Below, in pieces: positions 18,370 through 27,189 of a stretch of 64,000 nucleotides of DNA. The notes below the pieces were generated by a model that was given only the letters and a program-made list of their open reading frames with translations, made no database searches and was not told where the DNA came from. Every line of letters begins with the position of its first letter. Position 1 is the stretch's first letter. The position numbers were made by a program, and so were the translations under genes. Source of the stretch: Salinicola halophilus (GTDB lineage: Bacteria > Pseudomonadota > Gammaproteobacteria > Pseudomonadales > Halomonadaceae); NCBI RefSeq assembly GCF_003206155.1, contig NZ_PZJV01000006.1:322266-386265 (forward strand), read 5' to 3'.

Positions 18370-19800
18370 ATGAACTTCGAAGCTTTTTTCACTCCCGAAT
18401 CGCAGCCGGTCATCGGCATGGCCATCGTGGGCGCGCGCGGGGGATTCGGTTACTCCCTGCTGGCGCAGTGTCGTCACATCGACAAGATCCGGGTCGTGGC
18501 GCTGTGCGATCTGCAGCTCGAGGCACTGGAGAACGGCCTGCAGGAATTGGGCTACGGCGTCGACGAATGGCAACGCTGCGACGATGCCGAGAGCGCGGCA
18601 CGGGCGGCGGCGGCGGGGAGAATCGTGCTGTGCGATGACTACCGGCTGCTCGAGGCGGTCGCCCTGGACGTGGTCGTCGAGGCGACGGGGCACCCGGATA
18701 CCAGCGCCATCGTCGCCCAGCGCTCGCTCGAGCGCGGGGTTCACGTCGCCATGGCGACCAAGGAGGTCGACTCTGTCATCGGCCCCTGGCTCTCCCGGCT
18801 CGCCGAGCGCCACGGGGTGGTCTACTCCACGGTCGAGGGCGACCAGCCCGGTAACCTGGTGGGGCTTTTCAGCTGGGGGCGAATGCTCGGCTTCGACATC
18901 GTCGCCGCCGGCAAGTCCAGCGAGTACGACTACGTCTACGATCCGGCGAGCGGCCGGATTCGTTACACCGACCGCGAGGTGGCGGTCTCCTCGCTCGGCG
19001 ACGCGATGACCCTTGGCGGCGACGTCGCCGAAACGCTCGACAGGCGCCGCAAGCTGCTGGCGATGCTGCCGCAGAGCGCGACGCCCGATTACTGCGAGAT
19101 GACCGTCGCCGCCAACTCGCTCGGCTTTCGTCCGGCCTGCGAGACCATGAACTATCCGCTCTGCCGGGTCGCCGAGCTGGCGGACGTCTTTATCCCGCGC
19201 GCGGACGGCGGCATTCTCGACGGCGAGGGCGTGGTCGATGTCTTCAACTGCCTGCGGCTACCGGAGGAGGCGAGTTTCGGCGGCGGTGTCTTCATTGTCG
19301 TGCGCTGTCAGAATCGCGAGGTCTGGCGCGTGCTCGCCGAAAAAGGCCATGTGGTGAGCCGCAACGGCGATTACGCCTGCCTGTTCTGGCCCTACCACCT
19401 GATGGGTCTGGAGACACCGATGACGCTCTACGCCATGGTGTGGGGCAAGCGGCCCAGTGGCGGTGTGCGTCAGCGCACCTACGCGGTCATGGCCGGTGAG
19501 GCGCAGCGGGACTTTTGCGCCGGGGAAACGCTCGCCATGGGAGGCCATCACCACGTCATCGAAGACCTCGAGCCGCGTCTGCTGTCAGCCGGGCAGCAGA
19601 CGCGCGAGCTGGCGCCGTTCTATCTCGCCGCCAATCGTCGCCTCATTCGAGATGTTAAAAAAGGTGATAAAATCACAATCGAAGATCTCGATCTGAGCGA
19701 CTCTCCGCTGTTCGACGCTTACCGGGCGCTTCAGACGGAGGGGCTGGTGGCGGAAATCGAGACGGCGCGCGATACGACATCGGACCAGCGCCAGCGCTAG
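18370..19800 (+). CDS. COG4091-like NAD(P)-binding oxidoreductase with SAF domain
   Basis: A 476-residue protein of the family annotated as homoserine-dehydrogenase-like with a C-terminal SAF domain. The Rossmann start is GMAIVGARGGFGYSLL; VVVEATGHPDTSA and MATKEVDSVIGP follow as in homoserine dehydrogenase-like folds. The C-terminal part RLIRDVKKGDKITIEDLDL is the SAF/antifreeze-like segment. The start is ATG 18370, 6 nt after GGAG; an ATG at 18364 overlaps that site. In known L-threonate pathways the oxidising enzyme (LtnD) is of a different family, so this protein may do that step here or act on another acid sugar. True homoserine dehydrogenase activity is unlikely from context. Confidence 0.82.
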   Translation: MNFEAFFTPESQPVIGMAIVGARGGFGYSLLAQCRHIDKIRVVALCDLQLEALENGLQELGYGVDEWQRCDDAESAARAAAAGRIVLCDDYRLLEAVALDVVVEATGHPDTSAIVAQRSLERGVHVAMATKEVDSVIGPWLSRLAERHGVVYSTVEGDQPGNLVGLFSWGRMLGFDIVAAGKSSEYDYVYDPASGRIRYTDREVAVSSLGDAMTLGGDVAETLDRRRKLLAMLPQSATPDYCEMTVAANSLGFRPACETMNYPLCRVAELADVFIPRADGGILDGEGVVDVFNCLRLPEEASFGGGVFIVVRCQNREVWRVLAEKGHVVSRNGDYACLFWPYHLMGLETPMTLYAMVWGKRPSGGVRQRTYAVMAGEAQRDFCAGETLAMGGHHHVIEDLEPRLLSAGQQTRELAPFYLAANRRLIRDVKKGDKITIEDLDLSDSPLFDAYRALQTEGLVAEIETARDTTSDQRQR

Positions 19801-19859
19801 AACGCCGACCGGTACGTTCGAGAAACGAGACGCAAGAGACGATTCGAGAGGAGCCTACG

Positions 19860-20663
19860 TTGATACCTAGCCAACGCCGCCAGCGCTTGCTGGAGCTGCT
19901 CGAAGCGCAGACGGTGCTCAGCATCGCCGAGCTGGTCGAGCGACTGGCGGTGTCGCACATGACCGTGCGCCGCGACATCCAGCAGCTCGAGCAGGAAGGG
20001 CGCGTGCTCTCCGTGACCGGTGGCGTTCGGCTGGTATCGCATCTGCACCGAGAGCCCTCCTGGCAGGCCAAGGCGGTGACCAATCTCGATGCCAAGCGGG
20101 CGATCGCCCGGCGCGCGGCACAGATGGTCCACGACGGACTGACGGTCTATCTCGATGCCGGTACGACGCTGTACGAGATGGCGACGCTCGTGACCCACGT
20201 TCGCCATCTCACGGTCATCACCAACAACTTCCAGATCACCGCCTGGTTGGCCCAGTATCCTCACATCGATCTCTACCATGCCGGGGGGCGCGTCGATCAC
20301 GACAACCACTCCTCGGTGGGGCCGTCGGTGGTGGACTATTTGCGTCAGGTCAACGTCGACATCGCCTTCATCAGCAGTTCTTCGTGGCATCTCGAACGCG
20401 GCGTCACCACGCCGGACGAGGCAAAGCTCATGGTCAAGCAGCAGCTCATGCGCAGCGCCTCGCGACGCGTGCTGCTCGCCGACAGTGCCAAGTACGGTCA
20501 GTTCGGCCTGTTTCGCGCCTGCTCGCTGGAGGACTTCGATCTCATCGTGACCGATAGCGCCCTGGCGCCGCTGGCACAGCGAGCGATCGTCGATCGCGGC
20601 ATCGCGTTGGCCTGTGTCGCCGACACCGAGGGCGCGCCGCCCGTATCGAACCCGGATAGCTGA
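19860..20663 (+). CDS. DeoR/GlpR-family transcriptional repressor
   Basis: A 267-residue regulator: N-terminal HTH (RRQRLLELLEAQTVLSIAEL, then VSHMTVRRDIQQLE) and a C-terminal sugar-phosphate sensing domain with YLDAGTTLYEMA and the conserved tail ADSAKYGQFG. It starts with TTG at 19860, supported by AGAGGAG upstream and by alignment of the HTH to the very N-terminus. Embedded in the acid-sugar cluster, it probably represses the cluster and responds to a phosphorylated intermediate. Candidate operator: the inverted repeat at 16972-16993. Confidence 0.92.
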   Translation: MIPSQRRQRLLELLEAQTVLSIAELVERLAVSHMTVRRDIQQLEQEGRVLSVTGGVRLVSHLHREPSWQAKAVTNLDAKRAIARRAAQMVHDGLTVYLDAGTTLYEMATLVTHVRHLTVITNNFQITAWLAQYPHIDLYHAGGRVDHDNHSSVGPSVVDYLRQVNVDIAFISSSSWHLERGVTTPDEAKLMVKQQLMRSASRRVLLADSAKYGQFGLFRACSLEDFDLIVTDSALAPLAQRAIVDRGIALACVADTEGAPPVSNPDS

Positions 20664-20689
20664 CCCAGCGGCCCAGACAAGGAGGTTTC

Positions 20690-21952
20690 ATGCCTTTCAT
20701 CGGTTGTATCGCCGACGACTTCACCGGTGGGACCGATCTCGCCAACAATCTGGTCAAGAGCGGCTTTCGCACACGCCAGACGATCGGCGTTCCCGTCGAG
20801 CAACCCGGCCGAGACGATGACACGATCGACGCGGTCGTCGTCGCGCTGAAATCGCGTAGTCTGCCGGCGTCGGAGGCGGTCGAGGCCGCGCTCTCGGCAC
20901 TGGCGTGGCTTCGCCAGCAGGGATGCGAAAAGTTCTATTTCAAGTACTGCTCGACGTTCGACTCCACGCCGGACGGCAATATCGGCCCGGTGGCGGAAGC
21001 GCTGATGGAGGCGCTCGGCGTGACGGGGACGCTCTTCTGCCCGGCGTTTCCCGCCACCGGTCGGACCGTTTATCAGGGGCATCTTTTCGTCGGCGACCGG
21101 CTTCTCAACGACTCGGGCATGGAGTCCCATCCGCTGACGCCGATGGCCGATGCCGATCTGGTGCGCTGGCTCGGCCGGCAGAGCCGTCGCGACGTGGGTC
21201 TCATCGCCTACAGCGATCTCAGCCTCGGCGAAGCCGCGGTCCGCGCGCGTATCGACGCGCTCATCGATGAGGGCAAGGCGCTGATCGTCACCGACACCCT
21301 GGACGACGCCCATCTCGACCTGCTCGCCCGTGCCAGCGCTCATCTTCCGCTAGTGACCGGCGGCTCGGGGCTGGCGCTGGGGTTGAAGAATCTTTCGCCC
21401 ACTACGGCCACCGACGCCGGCCGGCTACCGACCGCGGCGGGGAGTGCGGTGGTGCTTGCCGGCAGCGCCTCCCGGCGCACGCGGGAGCAGATCGAGCACG
21501 CGGCGACACGCCTGCCCACCTTCACGATCGATCCGCGACGGTTACAGGAGAGCTTCGACGCGACGGTCGATGACGCCATCCGCTGGGCCGAGCCGCAGCT
21601 AGGGCCGACCCCGCTGCTCATTCACAGCGACACGCGACCCGAGGCGATCGAGGCGGCGCAGTCGCAGCTCGGCGTAGAGGCGGCCGGTGCGCTGATCGAG
21701 CGGGCGATGGCGACTCTCGCCGAGCGCCTGCTGGTACTCGGCGTGCGCCAGTGGATCGTCGCCGGCGGCGAGACCTCGGGGGCGATCGTCCAGGCGCTGG
21801 GTATCACGTCGCTCAAGATCGGCCCCGAAATCGCGCCGGGCGTGCCCTGGACCCACGCCGCTACTGCACAGGGCGATATTCATCTGGCGCTGAAGTCGGG
21901 CAACTTCGGGGCTCGCGAGATGTTCACCAATGCTTGGGAGATTGTTCGATGA
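20690..21952 (+). CDS. otnK: Four-carbon acid sugar kinase (DUF1537, OtnK-like)
   Basis: A 420-residue kinase. The N-terminal domain starts IGCIADDFTGGTDLANNL and has the substrate motif KYCSTFDSTPDGNIGPV; the C-terminal nucleotide-binding domain has IVAGGETSGAIVQALG. Enzymes of this family phosphorylate 3- or 2-oxotetronates at O4 in L-threonate, D-threonate and D-erythronate catabolism. AAGGAGG precedes the ATG. The stop overlaps the start of the aldolase gene (ATGA), as expected for kinase-aldolase partners. Confidence 0.93.
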   Translation: MPFIGCIADDFTGGTDLANNLVKSGFRTRQTIGVPVEQPGRDDDTIDAVVVALKSRSLPASEAVEAALSALAWLRQQGCEKFYFKYCSTFDSTPDGNIGPVAEALMEALGVTGTLFCPAFPATGRTVYQGHLFVGDRLLNDSGMESHPLTPMADADLVRWLGRQSRRDVGLIAYSDLSLGEAAVRARIDALIDEGKALIVTDTLDDAHLDLLARASAHLPLVTGGSGLALGLKNLSPTTATDAGRLPTAAGSAVVLAGSASRRTREQIEHAATRLPTFTIDPRRLQESFDATVDDAIRWAEPQLGPTPLLIHSDTRPEAIEAAQSQLGVEAAGALIERAMATLAERLLVLGVRQWIVAGGETSGAIVQALGITSLKIGPEIAPGVPWTHAATAQGDIHLALKSGNFGAREMFTNAWEIVR

Positions 21953-22608
21953 GTCACCCCGCCGACGAGCGTTACCTGCGCGAGCGAATCGCGACGCTGG
22001 GCCAGCGCCTCTACGCCCGTGGCTTGAGCCCGGGCACCAGCGGCAATATCAGCGTTCGGCTCGATGACGAAAGCTGGCTCTGCACGCCCACCAACTCGTG
22101 CATGGGGGAGCTTGCGCCGGACGAGATCAGCCGGCTCGACTGGCAGGGCAACCTGCTGGGGGGCAAGCCGCCCAGCAAGGAGTACTTCTTCCATCTGGCC
22201 TACTACGCCAATCGTCCGGCGGCGCAGGCGATCGTGCACCTGCACTCGAGCTACTCGAGCGCGGTGGCGTGTCTGGATGATCTCGATCCGCAGAGCGCGC
22301 TGCCGCCGATCACCCCCTACTTCGTGATGCGGGTGGGTAACCTGCCACTACTGCCCTACCGGCGCCCGGGGGACGAGCGCTTGGGTGAGGACATCGCTGC
22401 CTACGCGCCGCACCATGCCGCCGTTCTGCTGGCCAATCACGGCCCGGTGGTCACCGGCAAGGATCTGGAGGCGACGGTCAGCGCCGCCGAAGAGCTCGAG
22501 GAGACCGCCAAGCTCTATCTGCTGCTGCGTGACAAACCCTATCGCGAACTCAGTCACGCCCAGATCGCCGAACTCAAGGACGTGTTCGGCGCCGTGTGGG
22601 AGAGCTGA
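21949..22608 (+). CDS. otnC: Class II aldolase/decarboxylase (OtnC-like)
   Basis: A 219-residue zinc enzyme of the fuculose-phosphate aldolase family. SPGTSGNISVR, PSKEYFFHLAYY, IVHLHSSYSSAVA (two Zn-binding His) and LLANHGPVV (third His) are all present. In acid-sugar pathways the OtnC type decarboxylates or cleaves 3-oxotetronate 4-phosphate to a triose phosphate such as DHAP. Translationally coupled to the kinase. No OtnI-type isomerase is encoded in the cluster. It is last in the operon and convergent with the GH128-like gene. Confidence 0.92.
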   Translation: MSHPADERYLRERIATLGQRLYARGLSPGTSGNISVRLDDESWLCTPTNSCMGELAPDEISRLDWQGNLLGGKPPSKEYFFHLAYYANRPAAQAIVHLHSSYSSAVACLDDLDPQSALPPITPYFVMRVGNLPLLPYRRPGDERLGEDIAAYAPHHAAVLLANHGPVVTGKDLEATVSAAEELEETAKLYLLLRDKPYRELSHAQIAELKDVFGAVWES

Positions 22609-22656
22609 GAGAAGGCGACGCGATCCGCTGAAAGGGCAGAAGCCGAGGAGGCAGCG

Positions 22657-23976
22657 TCACTCGAAGGCGAGCCAGTCGAAGCTGGGATAGCCGCCGGTGG
22701 TCTCGAGGGTGAGGGTGTGCTCGCCCGCCGAGAGCGCGAGCGAGGCGGTGGTCTGGGACCATACGTAGACGCTCCCGGTGCTGGGTAGCGAAAGCGTCTG
22801 GCGCGTCTGGCCGTCGACCCGAAGACGAACGCTGGCGGCACCTGCGGCATAGGCGAGGCGCACGCGGTAGGTTCTGTCGCTCTCAGAGGAGATCTGAAAG
22901 CGCAGGCGCTGCTCGCGCTCGTCCTGGTTGGAGAAGAGCTGGACGACCGGGCGGCCGTCACTGTCGACGGTGGTGCGGTGATGCATGCCCGTCATGGTGA
23001 CGGCGTGTTCGGCCTGGATCGTCGCGGGCAGCGTCGTGTAGGTATCCGAGCCCTGAATGCCCTGATAGAGCGTGCCGAGCGCGGTCCAGTCGCCGTCGTC
23101 GTCGAGCAGGTCGATGACGGTGGGCGGGGCGTCGTCGTCGTCGGGCACTCGGCCCAGAAACCAGGCGTAGCGCTCGATGTAATCCTGCCCCTCCATCCAG
23201 CGTACCGTCTCGGCCAGAAAGTCCATCTGACTCTCTCGCGTCGTCGAACCCCCATCCGAGCTCTGATTCCACTCCGTTACCCAGATGGGTTTGGCGTAGC
23301 GCTCATGAAATTGCTCGATGTAGGGCGTGAACCACTCGGGCGCCGCCATGTAGGCGTGAACGGCGATGCCATCGACACGGCAGCCGGCACAGGCGGCAAA
23401 GAAGGCATCCAGATAGGCGAAAGGACTGCCGTTGTCGTCCGTGCCGGGAATGTCGACCTCCCCTGGGCTGTAGTTGACCGCCGGCGAGAGCAGCTTCAGG
23501 CCGTAGTCGTCGGCGATGGCCTCGAGCCTGGGCCAGGCGTTCGCCGCCGCCTGCGGGGTGAGATTGGCCTGATCGCGGAAGTTGGGCTCGTTGAAGGCGA
23601 GCAGGTAGCGCGCCTCGGCGTGTTCGTCGAGATAGCCGCGCAGCCTCTGCTCGTCGAAGTCCGCGCCGAAAGTCATGGGCACGAATTCGAGGGCGCTCTC
23701 GGCCTCCGCCGACGCCTCGAGGTTCGGATCGGTCGCGGGCGACCAGTTGTACCACCAGGCGACGTTGCCGTTCATCGTCGCTCGATCCGCCGGCTGGATG
23801 GCGGCGAAGGCGATACCGCGCTTGTCGCTGACGCCGTCGGCCAGCGCGGCGAGGGAATAGAGCGTAGCGCAGCCGAGCACCAGGCTTTTGAGCACCAGGC
23901 TTTTGAGCACCGGGGTCGTAAGCACCGAACTCTTGAGCCTCGGGGGCGTGAGCGTCGCGGGAAAGCGAGATGGCAT
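22657..23976 (-). CDS. Secreted GH128-like glycoside hydrolase with C-terminal CBM-like domain
   Basis: A 439-residue exported protein. A signal peptide spans about the first 45 residues, with a tandem LKSLV repeat in its hydrophobic core. The catalytic region resembles the glyco_hydro_cc/GH128 family of beta-1,3-glucanases: LLAFNEPNF holds the candidate acid/base Glu, and IWVTEWNQ holds the candidate nucleophile Glu. The last 130 residues (IQAEHAVTMTGM to YPSFDWLAFE) have the layout of a CBM6/CBM35-type binding domain. The start at 23976 follows AGGAG and keeps the signal peptide. Likely substrate is a beta-glucan; this is inferred. Confidence 0.82.
   Translation of the reverse strand: MPSRFPATLTPPRLKSSVLTTPVLKSLVLKSLVLGCATLYSLAALADGVSDKRGIAFAAIQPADRATMNGNVAWWYNWSPATDPNLEASAEAESALEFVPMTFGADFDEQRLRGYLDEHAEARYLLAFNEPNFRDQANLTPQAAANAWPRLEAIADDYGLKLLSPAVNYSPGEVDIPGTDDNGSPFAYLDAFFAACAGCRVDGIAVHAYMAAPEWFTPYIEQFHERYAKPIWVTEWNQSSDGGSTTRESQMDFLAETVRWMEGQDYIERYAWFLGRVPDDDDAPPTVIDLLDDDGDWTALGTLYQGIQGSDTYTTLPATIQAEHAVTMTGMHHRTTVDSDGRPVVQLFSNQDEREQRLRFQISSESDRTYRVRLAYAAGAASVRLRVDGQTRQTLSLPSTGSVYVWSQTTASLALSAGEHTLTLETTGGYPSFDWLAFE
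23875..23910. repeat. 15-bp tandem repeat inside a signal-peptide coding region
   Basis: The unit GAGCACCAGGCTTTT occurs at 23875-23889 and 23890-23904, with the first six bases repeated again. On the coding strand it encodes repeated LKSLV residues of the hydrophobic core. Since 15 is a multiple of three, gain or loss of a unit would keep the frame. Confidence 0.8.
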
Positions 23977-24026
23977 AGAGGCTCCTAAAGTGGCAGATGG
24001 ACCACCGACATCGCCCGAATCGCGCG

Positions 24027-26105
24027 TCACACCTGCCCGTAGCGCCCGGCCTCGCTGCCGAGCCAGCGCCGGATCAGTGGTTCGACGGCATCGGGGGCCT
24101 CGGAAAGCAGCGCCTCGGCCAGTGCGGTGACGGTGTCGAGCAGGTCGCGGTCACGCTCGAGATCGGCGATCTTCATCTGTGCCAGCCCGGTCTGGCGGGT
24201 GCCGAGCACCTCGCCGGGGCCGCGCAGCTCGAGATCCTTCTCCGCGACCTTGAAGCCGTCGGTGGTGTCTCGCAGGATACCGAGCCGTTCACGAGAGTAA
24301 TGTGACAGCGGCGGGTGGTAGAGCAGCACGCAGTAGCTCTCGACCCGCCCGCGACCGACGCGACCGCGTAGCTGATGCAGCTGGGAGAGGCCCAGACGCT
24401 CCGGGTTCTCGATGATCATCAGACTCGCATTGGGCACGTCGACACCGACCTCGATCACCGTGGTCGCGACCAGCAGATCCAGCTCGCCGGTCTTGAAGGC
24501 GTCCATCACCTCGGCTTTCTCGGCCGCTTTCATACGGCCGTGGACGAGCCCGATCTCGAGCTCCGGCAGCGCCTCGCCAAGCGTCTCCCGCGTCACCTCC
24601 GCCGCCTGACAGGTCAGCGCTTCGGACTCCTCGATCAGCGTGCAGACCCAGTAGGCCTGACGGCCCTCGGCGCAGGCGCCGCGAATGCGCTCGATCACCT
24701 CGCCGCGGCGCTCGTCGGGGACGGCGACGGTGTGCACCGGCGTGCGCCCCGGCGGCAGCTCGTCGATCACCGAAAGATCCAGATCGGCGTAGGCGCTCAT
24801 CGCCAGCGTGCGCGGGATCGGCGTCGCGGTCATGATCAGCTGGTGCGGCGTGAGTCCGCCGTTCTCGCCCTTCTGGCGCAGCGCCAGGCGCTGATGCACG
24901 CCGAAGCGGTGCTGCTCGTCGATCACCGCGAGCCCCAGACGCTGAAAGACCACGTCGTCCTGGAACAGGGCATGGGTGCCGACCATCACCTGGGCGCGGC
25001 CGTCGGCGATGGCGGCCTTGGCATCGAGCCGCGCCTTGCCCTTGAGCCGGCCGGCGAGCCAGCCGACCTCGATCCCCAGCGGCTCGAACCAGGCGCGGAA
25101 CTGGCGAAAGTGCTGCTCGGCCAGAATCTCGGTGGGCGCCATCACGGCGGCCTGATAGCCGCCGGAAACGGCGGCGAGCACTGCCATCGCCGCAACCACG
25201 GTCTTGCCGGAGCCAACGTCGCCCTGAACGAGACGCAGCATCGGCACCTCACGCTCGAGATCGCGGCCGATCTCGTCGAGCACCCGGCGCTGGGCGCGGG
25301 TGAGCGAGAAGGGCAGCTGAGTCACAAATCGCGCCTGCAGATGGCCGCTGCCGGCAAGCGGCGGGGCGCCGTCGGTCTGAATGCGTAGGCGGACCTGGCG
25401 CAGGCTCAGCTGGTGCGCGAGCAGCTCTTCCAGCGCCAGACGTCGCTGGGCGGGGTGGCGGCCTTCGGCGAGACGCTCCTGCGGCGCATCCGGCGGCGGC
25501 TCGTGGAGATAGCGCAGGGATTCGAGCAGGCTCGGCAGGCGGAAACGGCCGCGCAGCGGTTCGGGAATCCACTCGCCCAGCGCCCCGGGGTCGTCGTTCA
25601 GGCGCTTCAAAGCCTGCTGGATCAGCGCGCGCAGCCGTGGCTGGGCGAGCCCCTCGGTGGCGGGATAGATCGGCGTGAGATGTTCGTCCACCGGTGCCGC
25701 CTCGCTCTGCACCAGTCGGTATTCGGGGTGGTAGATCTCGAGCCCAGTGCTGCCGGCGCGGGCCTCGCCGAAGCAGCCCACTTGGACGCCCTTGGCGAAC
25801 TGCTGCTGCTGGGCCGGCGAGAAGTGGAAAAAGCGCAGGCTGAGGATGCCGGAGCCGTCTTTCAGCCGAACCAGCAGGCTGCGGCGGCGGCCGCGAACCA
25901 CCTCGGCGGCCCGCACTTCGCCCTCGACGACCGCTTCGACGCCGGCGCGCAGCGTGGCGATCGGGGTGATGCGAGTGCGGTCCTGATAACGAAGGGGCAG
26001 GTGAAAGAGCAGATCGACGATGCGTTCGACGCGAAGCCGGGCGAGTTTCTCGGCCATCGCCTCGCCGACGCCCGAGAGTTCGGTGACGCTCGCATCGAGA
26101 CTCAT
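24027..26105 (-). CDS. recG: ATP-dependent DNA helicase RecG
   Basis: A 692-residue branch-migration helicase that remodels stalled forks. It has an N-terminal wedge/OB domain, Walker A in LVQGDVGSGKTVVAAMA, a DEQH box in VIDEQHRFG, TATPIPRTLA, and the C-terminal RGRVGRGRVESYC motif. Its ATG overlaps the oxyR stop (ATGA). Co-transcription of oxyR and recG is also known in Pseudomonas aeruginosa, linking fork repair to oxidative stress. Confidence 0.97.
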   Translation of the reverse strand: MSLDASVTELSGVGEAMAEKLARLRVERIVDLLFHLPLRYQDRTRITPIATLRAGVEAVVEGEVRAAEVVRGRRRSLLVRLKDGSGILSLRFFHFSPAQQQQFAKGVQVGCFGEARAGSTGLEIYHPEYRLVQSEAAPVDEHLTPIYPATEGLAQPRLRALIQQALKRLNDDPGALGEWIPEPLRGRFRLPSLLESLRYLHEPPPDAPQERLAEGRHPAQRRLALEELLAHQLSLRQVRLRIQTDGAPPLAGSGHLQARFVTQLPFSLTRAQRRVLDEIGRDLEREVPMLRLVQGDVGSGKTVVAAMAVLAAVSGGYQAAVMAPTEILAEQHFRQFRAWFEPLGIEVGWLAGRLKGKARLDAKAAIADGRAQVMVGTHALFQDDVVFQRLGLAVIDEQHRFGVHQRLALRQKGENGGLTPHQLIMTATPIPRTLAMSAYADLDLSVIDELPPGRTPVHTVAVPDERRGEVIERIRGACAEGRQAYWVCTLIEESEALTCQAAEVTRETLGEALPELEIGLVHGRMKAAEKAEVMDAFKTGELDLLVATTVIEVGVDVPNASLMIIENPERLGLSQLHQLRGRVGRGRVESYCVLLYHPPLSHYSRERLGILRDTTDGFKVAEKDLELRGPGEVLGTRQTGLAQMKIADLERDRDLLDTVTALAEALLSEAPDAVEPLIRRWLGSEAGRYGQV

Positions 26106-27022
26106 GCCGCCTCGGTGTCGTGGTCCTGGGCCTGGCCGATCGCCTGGATCAGCGCATCGATCGCCTTGGGCCGCGGAAAGCTCGCGCGCCAGGCGAGCGC
26201 CACGCTACGCGTCGGCGCCGTACCGGCGAACGGCCGACTCTCCAGCAGTCCGTTCTCGTAGTGGCTGGTGCCGATGGCGAGCTTCGGCAGCACGGTGATA
26301 CCCAGCCCGGAGGCGACCATATGCCGGATCGTCTCCAGCGACCCCCCTTCCGCGGTGAGCGTATTCCCGGGATTGTTGAGCTGAGCGCTGATCGCCGGGC
26401 AGGCTTCCAGAATCTGATCGCGAAAGCAGTGCCCCTCGCCGAGCAGCAGCAGCCGCTCGGTGAGCAGATCCTCCTTCGGGATGGCGGCGCGCTCGGTCCA
26501 GGGGTGATCGCTCGGCAGCAGAATCTCGAAGGGCTCCTCGTAGAGCGTCTTGGTCACCACGTCCGGCTCGTTGAAGGGCAGCGCGACGATGATCGCGTCG
26601 AGCTCGCCGTTACGCAGCTTGCCCCTGAGCACGCCGGTGAAGCTCTCTTCGATGTAGAGCGGCATGCGCGGGGCGAGACGCGTCAGCGCCGGCACGAGAT
26701 GCGGGAAGAGGTACGGGCCGACGGTGTAGATGGCGCCGATACGCAGCGGGCTGACCAGCTGATCCTTGCCTTCGCTCGCCATCTCCTTGATCAGCGCGGC
26801 CTGTTCGAGCACGCGCTGCGCCTGCTCGACGATGCGTTCGCCGTGCGGGGTCACCTGGACGGTAGACTTGGAGCGTTCGAACAGCGCCAGGCCGAGCTCT
26901 TCCTCGAGCTTCTTGACCGCCACCGACAGCGTCGGCTGGGAAACGAAGCAGCGCTCCGCCGCTCGGCCGAAATGGCGCTCCTGGGCCAAGGTTACGATAT
27001 AACGGAGTTCTGTTAGAGTCAT
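26102..27022 (-). CDS. oxyR: Peroxide-sensing regulator OxyR
   Basis: A 306-residue LysR-family regulator. The redox pair is at C199 (GEGHCFRDQ) and C208 (EACPA), the same numbers as in E. coli OxyR, so the H2O2 disulphide switch should be intact. The N-terminal HTH starts MTLTELRYIVTLAQERHFGRAA. Translationally coupled to recG. Its own promoter would lie in the 167-bp gap before the divergent YeeZ-like gene. Confidence 0.97.
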   Translation of the reverse strand: MTLTELRYIVTLAQERHFGRAAERCFVSQPTLSVAVKKLEEELGLALFERSKSTVQVTPHGERIVEQAQRVLEQAALIKEMASEGKDQLVSPLRIGAIYTVGPYLFPHLVPALTRLAPRMPLYIEESFTGVLRGKLRNGELDAIIVALPFNEPDVVTKTLYEEPFEILLPSDHPWTERAAIPKEDLLTERLLLLGEGHCFRDQILEACPAISAQLNNPGNTLTAEGGSLETIRHMVASGLGITVLPKLAIGTSHYENGLLESRPFAGTAPTRSVALAWRASFPRPKAIDALIQAIGQAQDHDTEAA

Positions 27023-27189
27023 GGGGTGGGACCGAAAGGCTCCCTATCGGAAAGGATCATCGCCAAGCGCGGTGCACGTATCTCGAGTGTACGCCTTGAG
27101 TCCGTCTCTCGTGGGCATTCGTAGCGAAGTCGTAGTCACCTCGATACGGGTGTAGCAACAAGGATGTTTTACCAAGAGGTCAGGTAAAG

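Noticed and set aside
19660-19680. Palindromic GTGAT-AAA-ATCAC near the end of the COG4091-like gene
   Set aside because: Short, inside coding sequence for the conserved SAF segment, so most likely chance.
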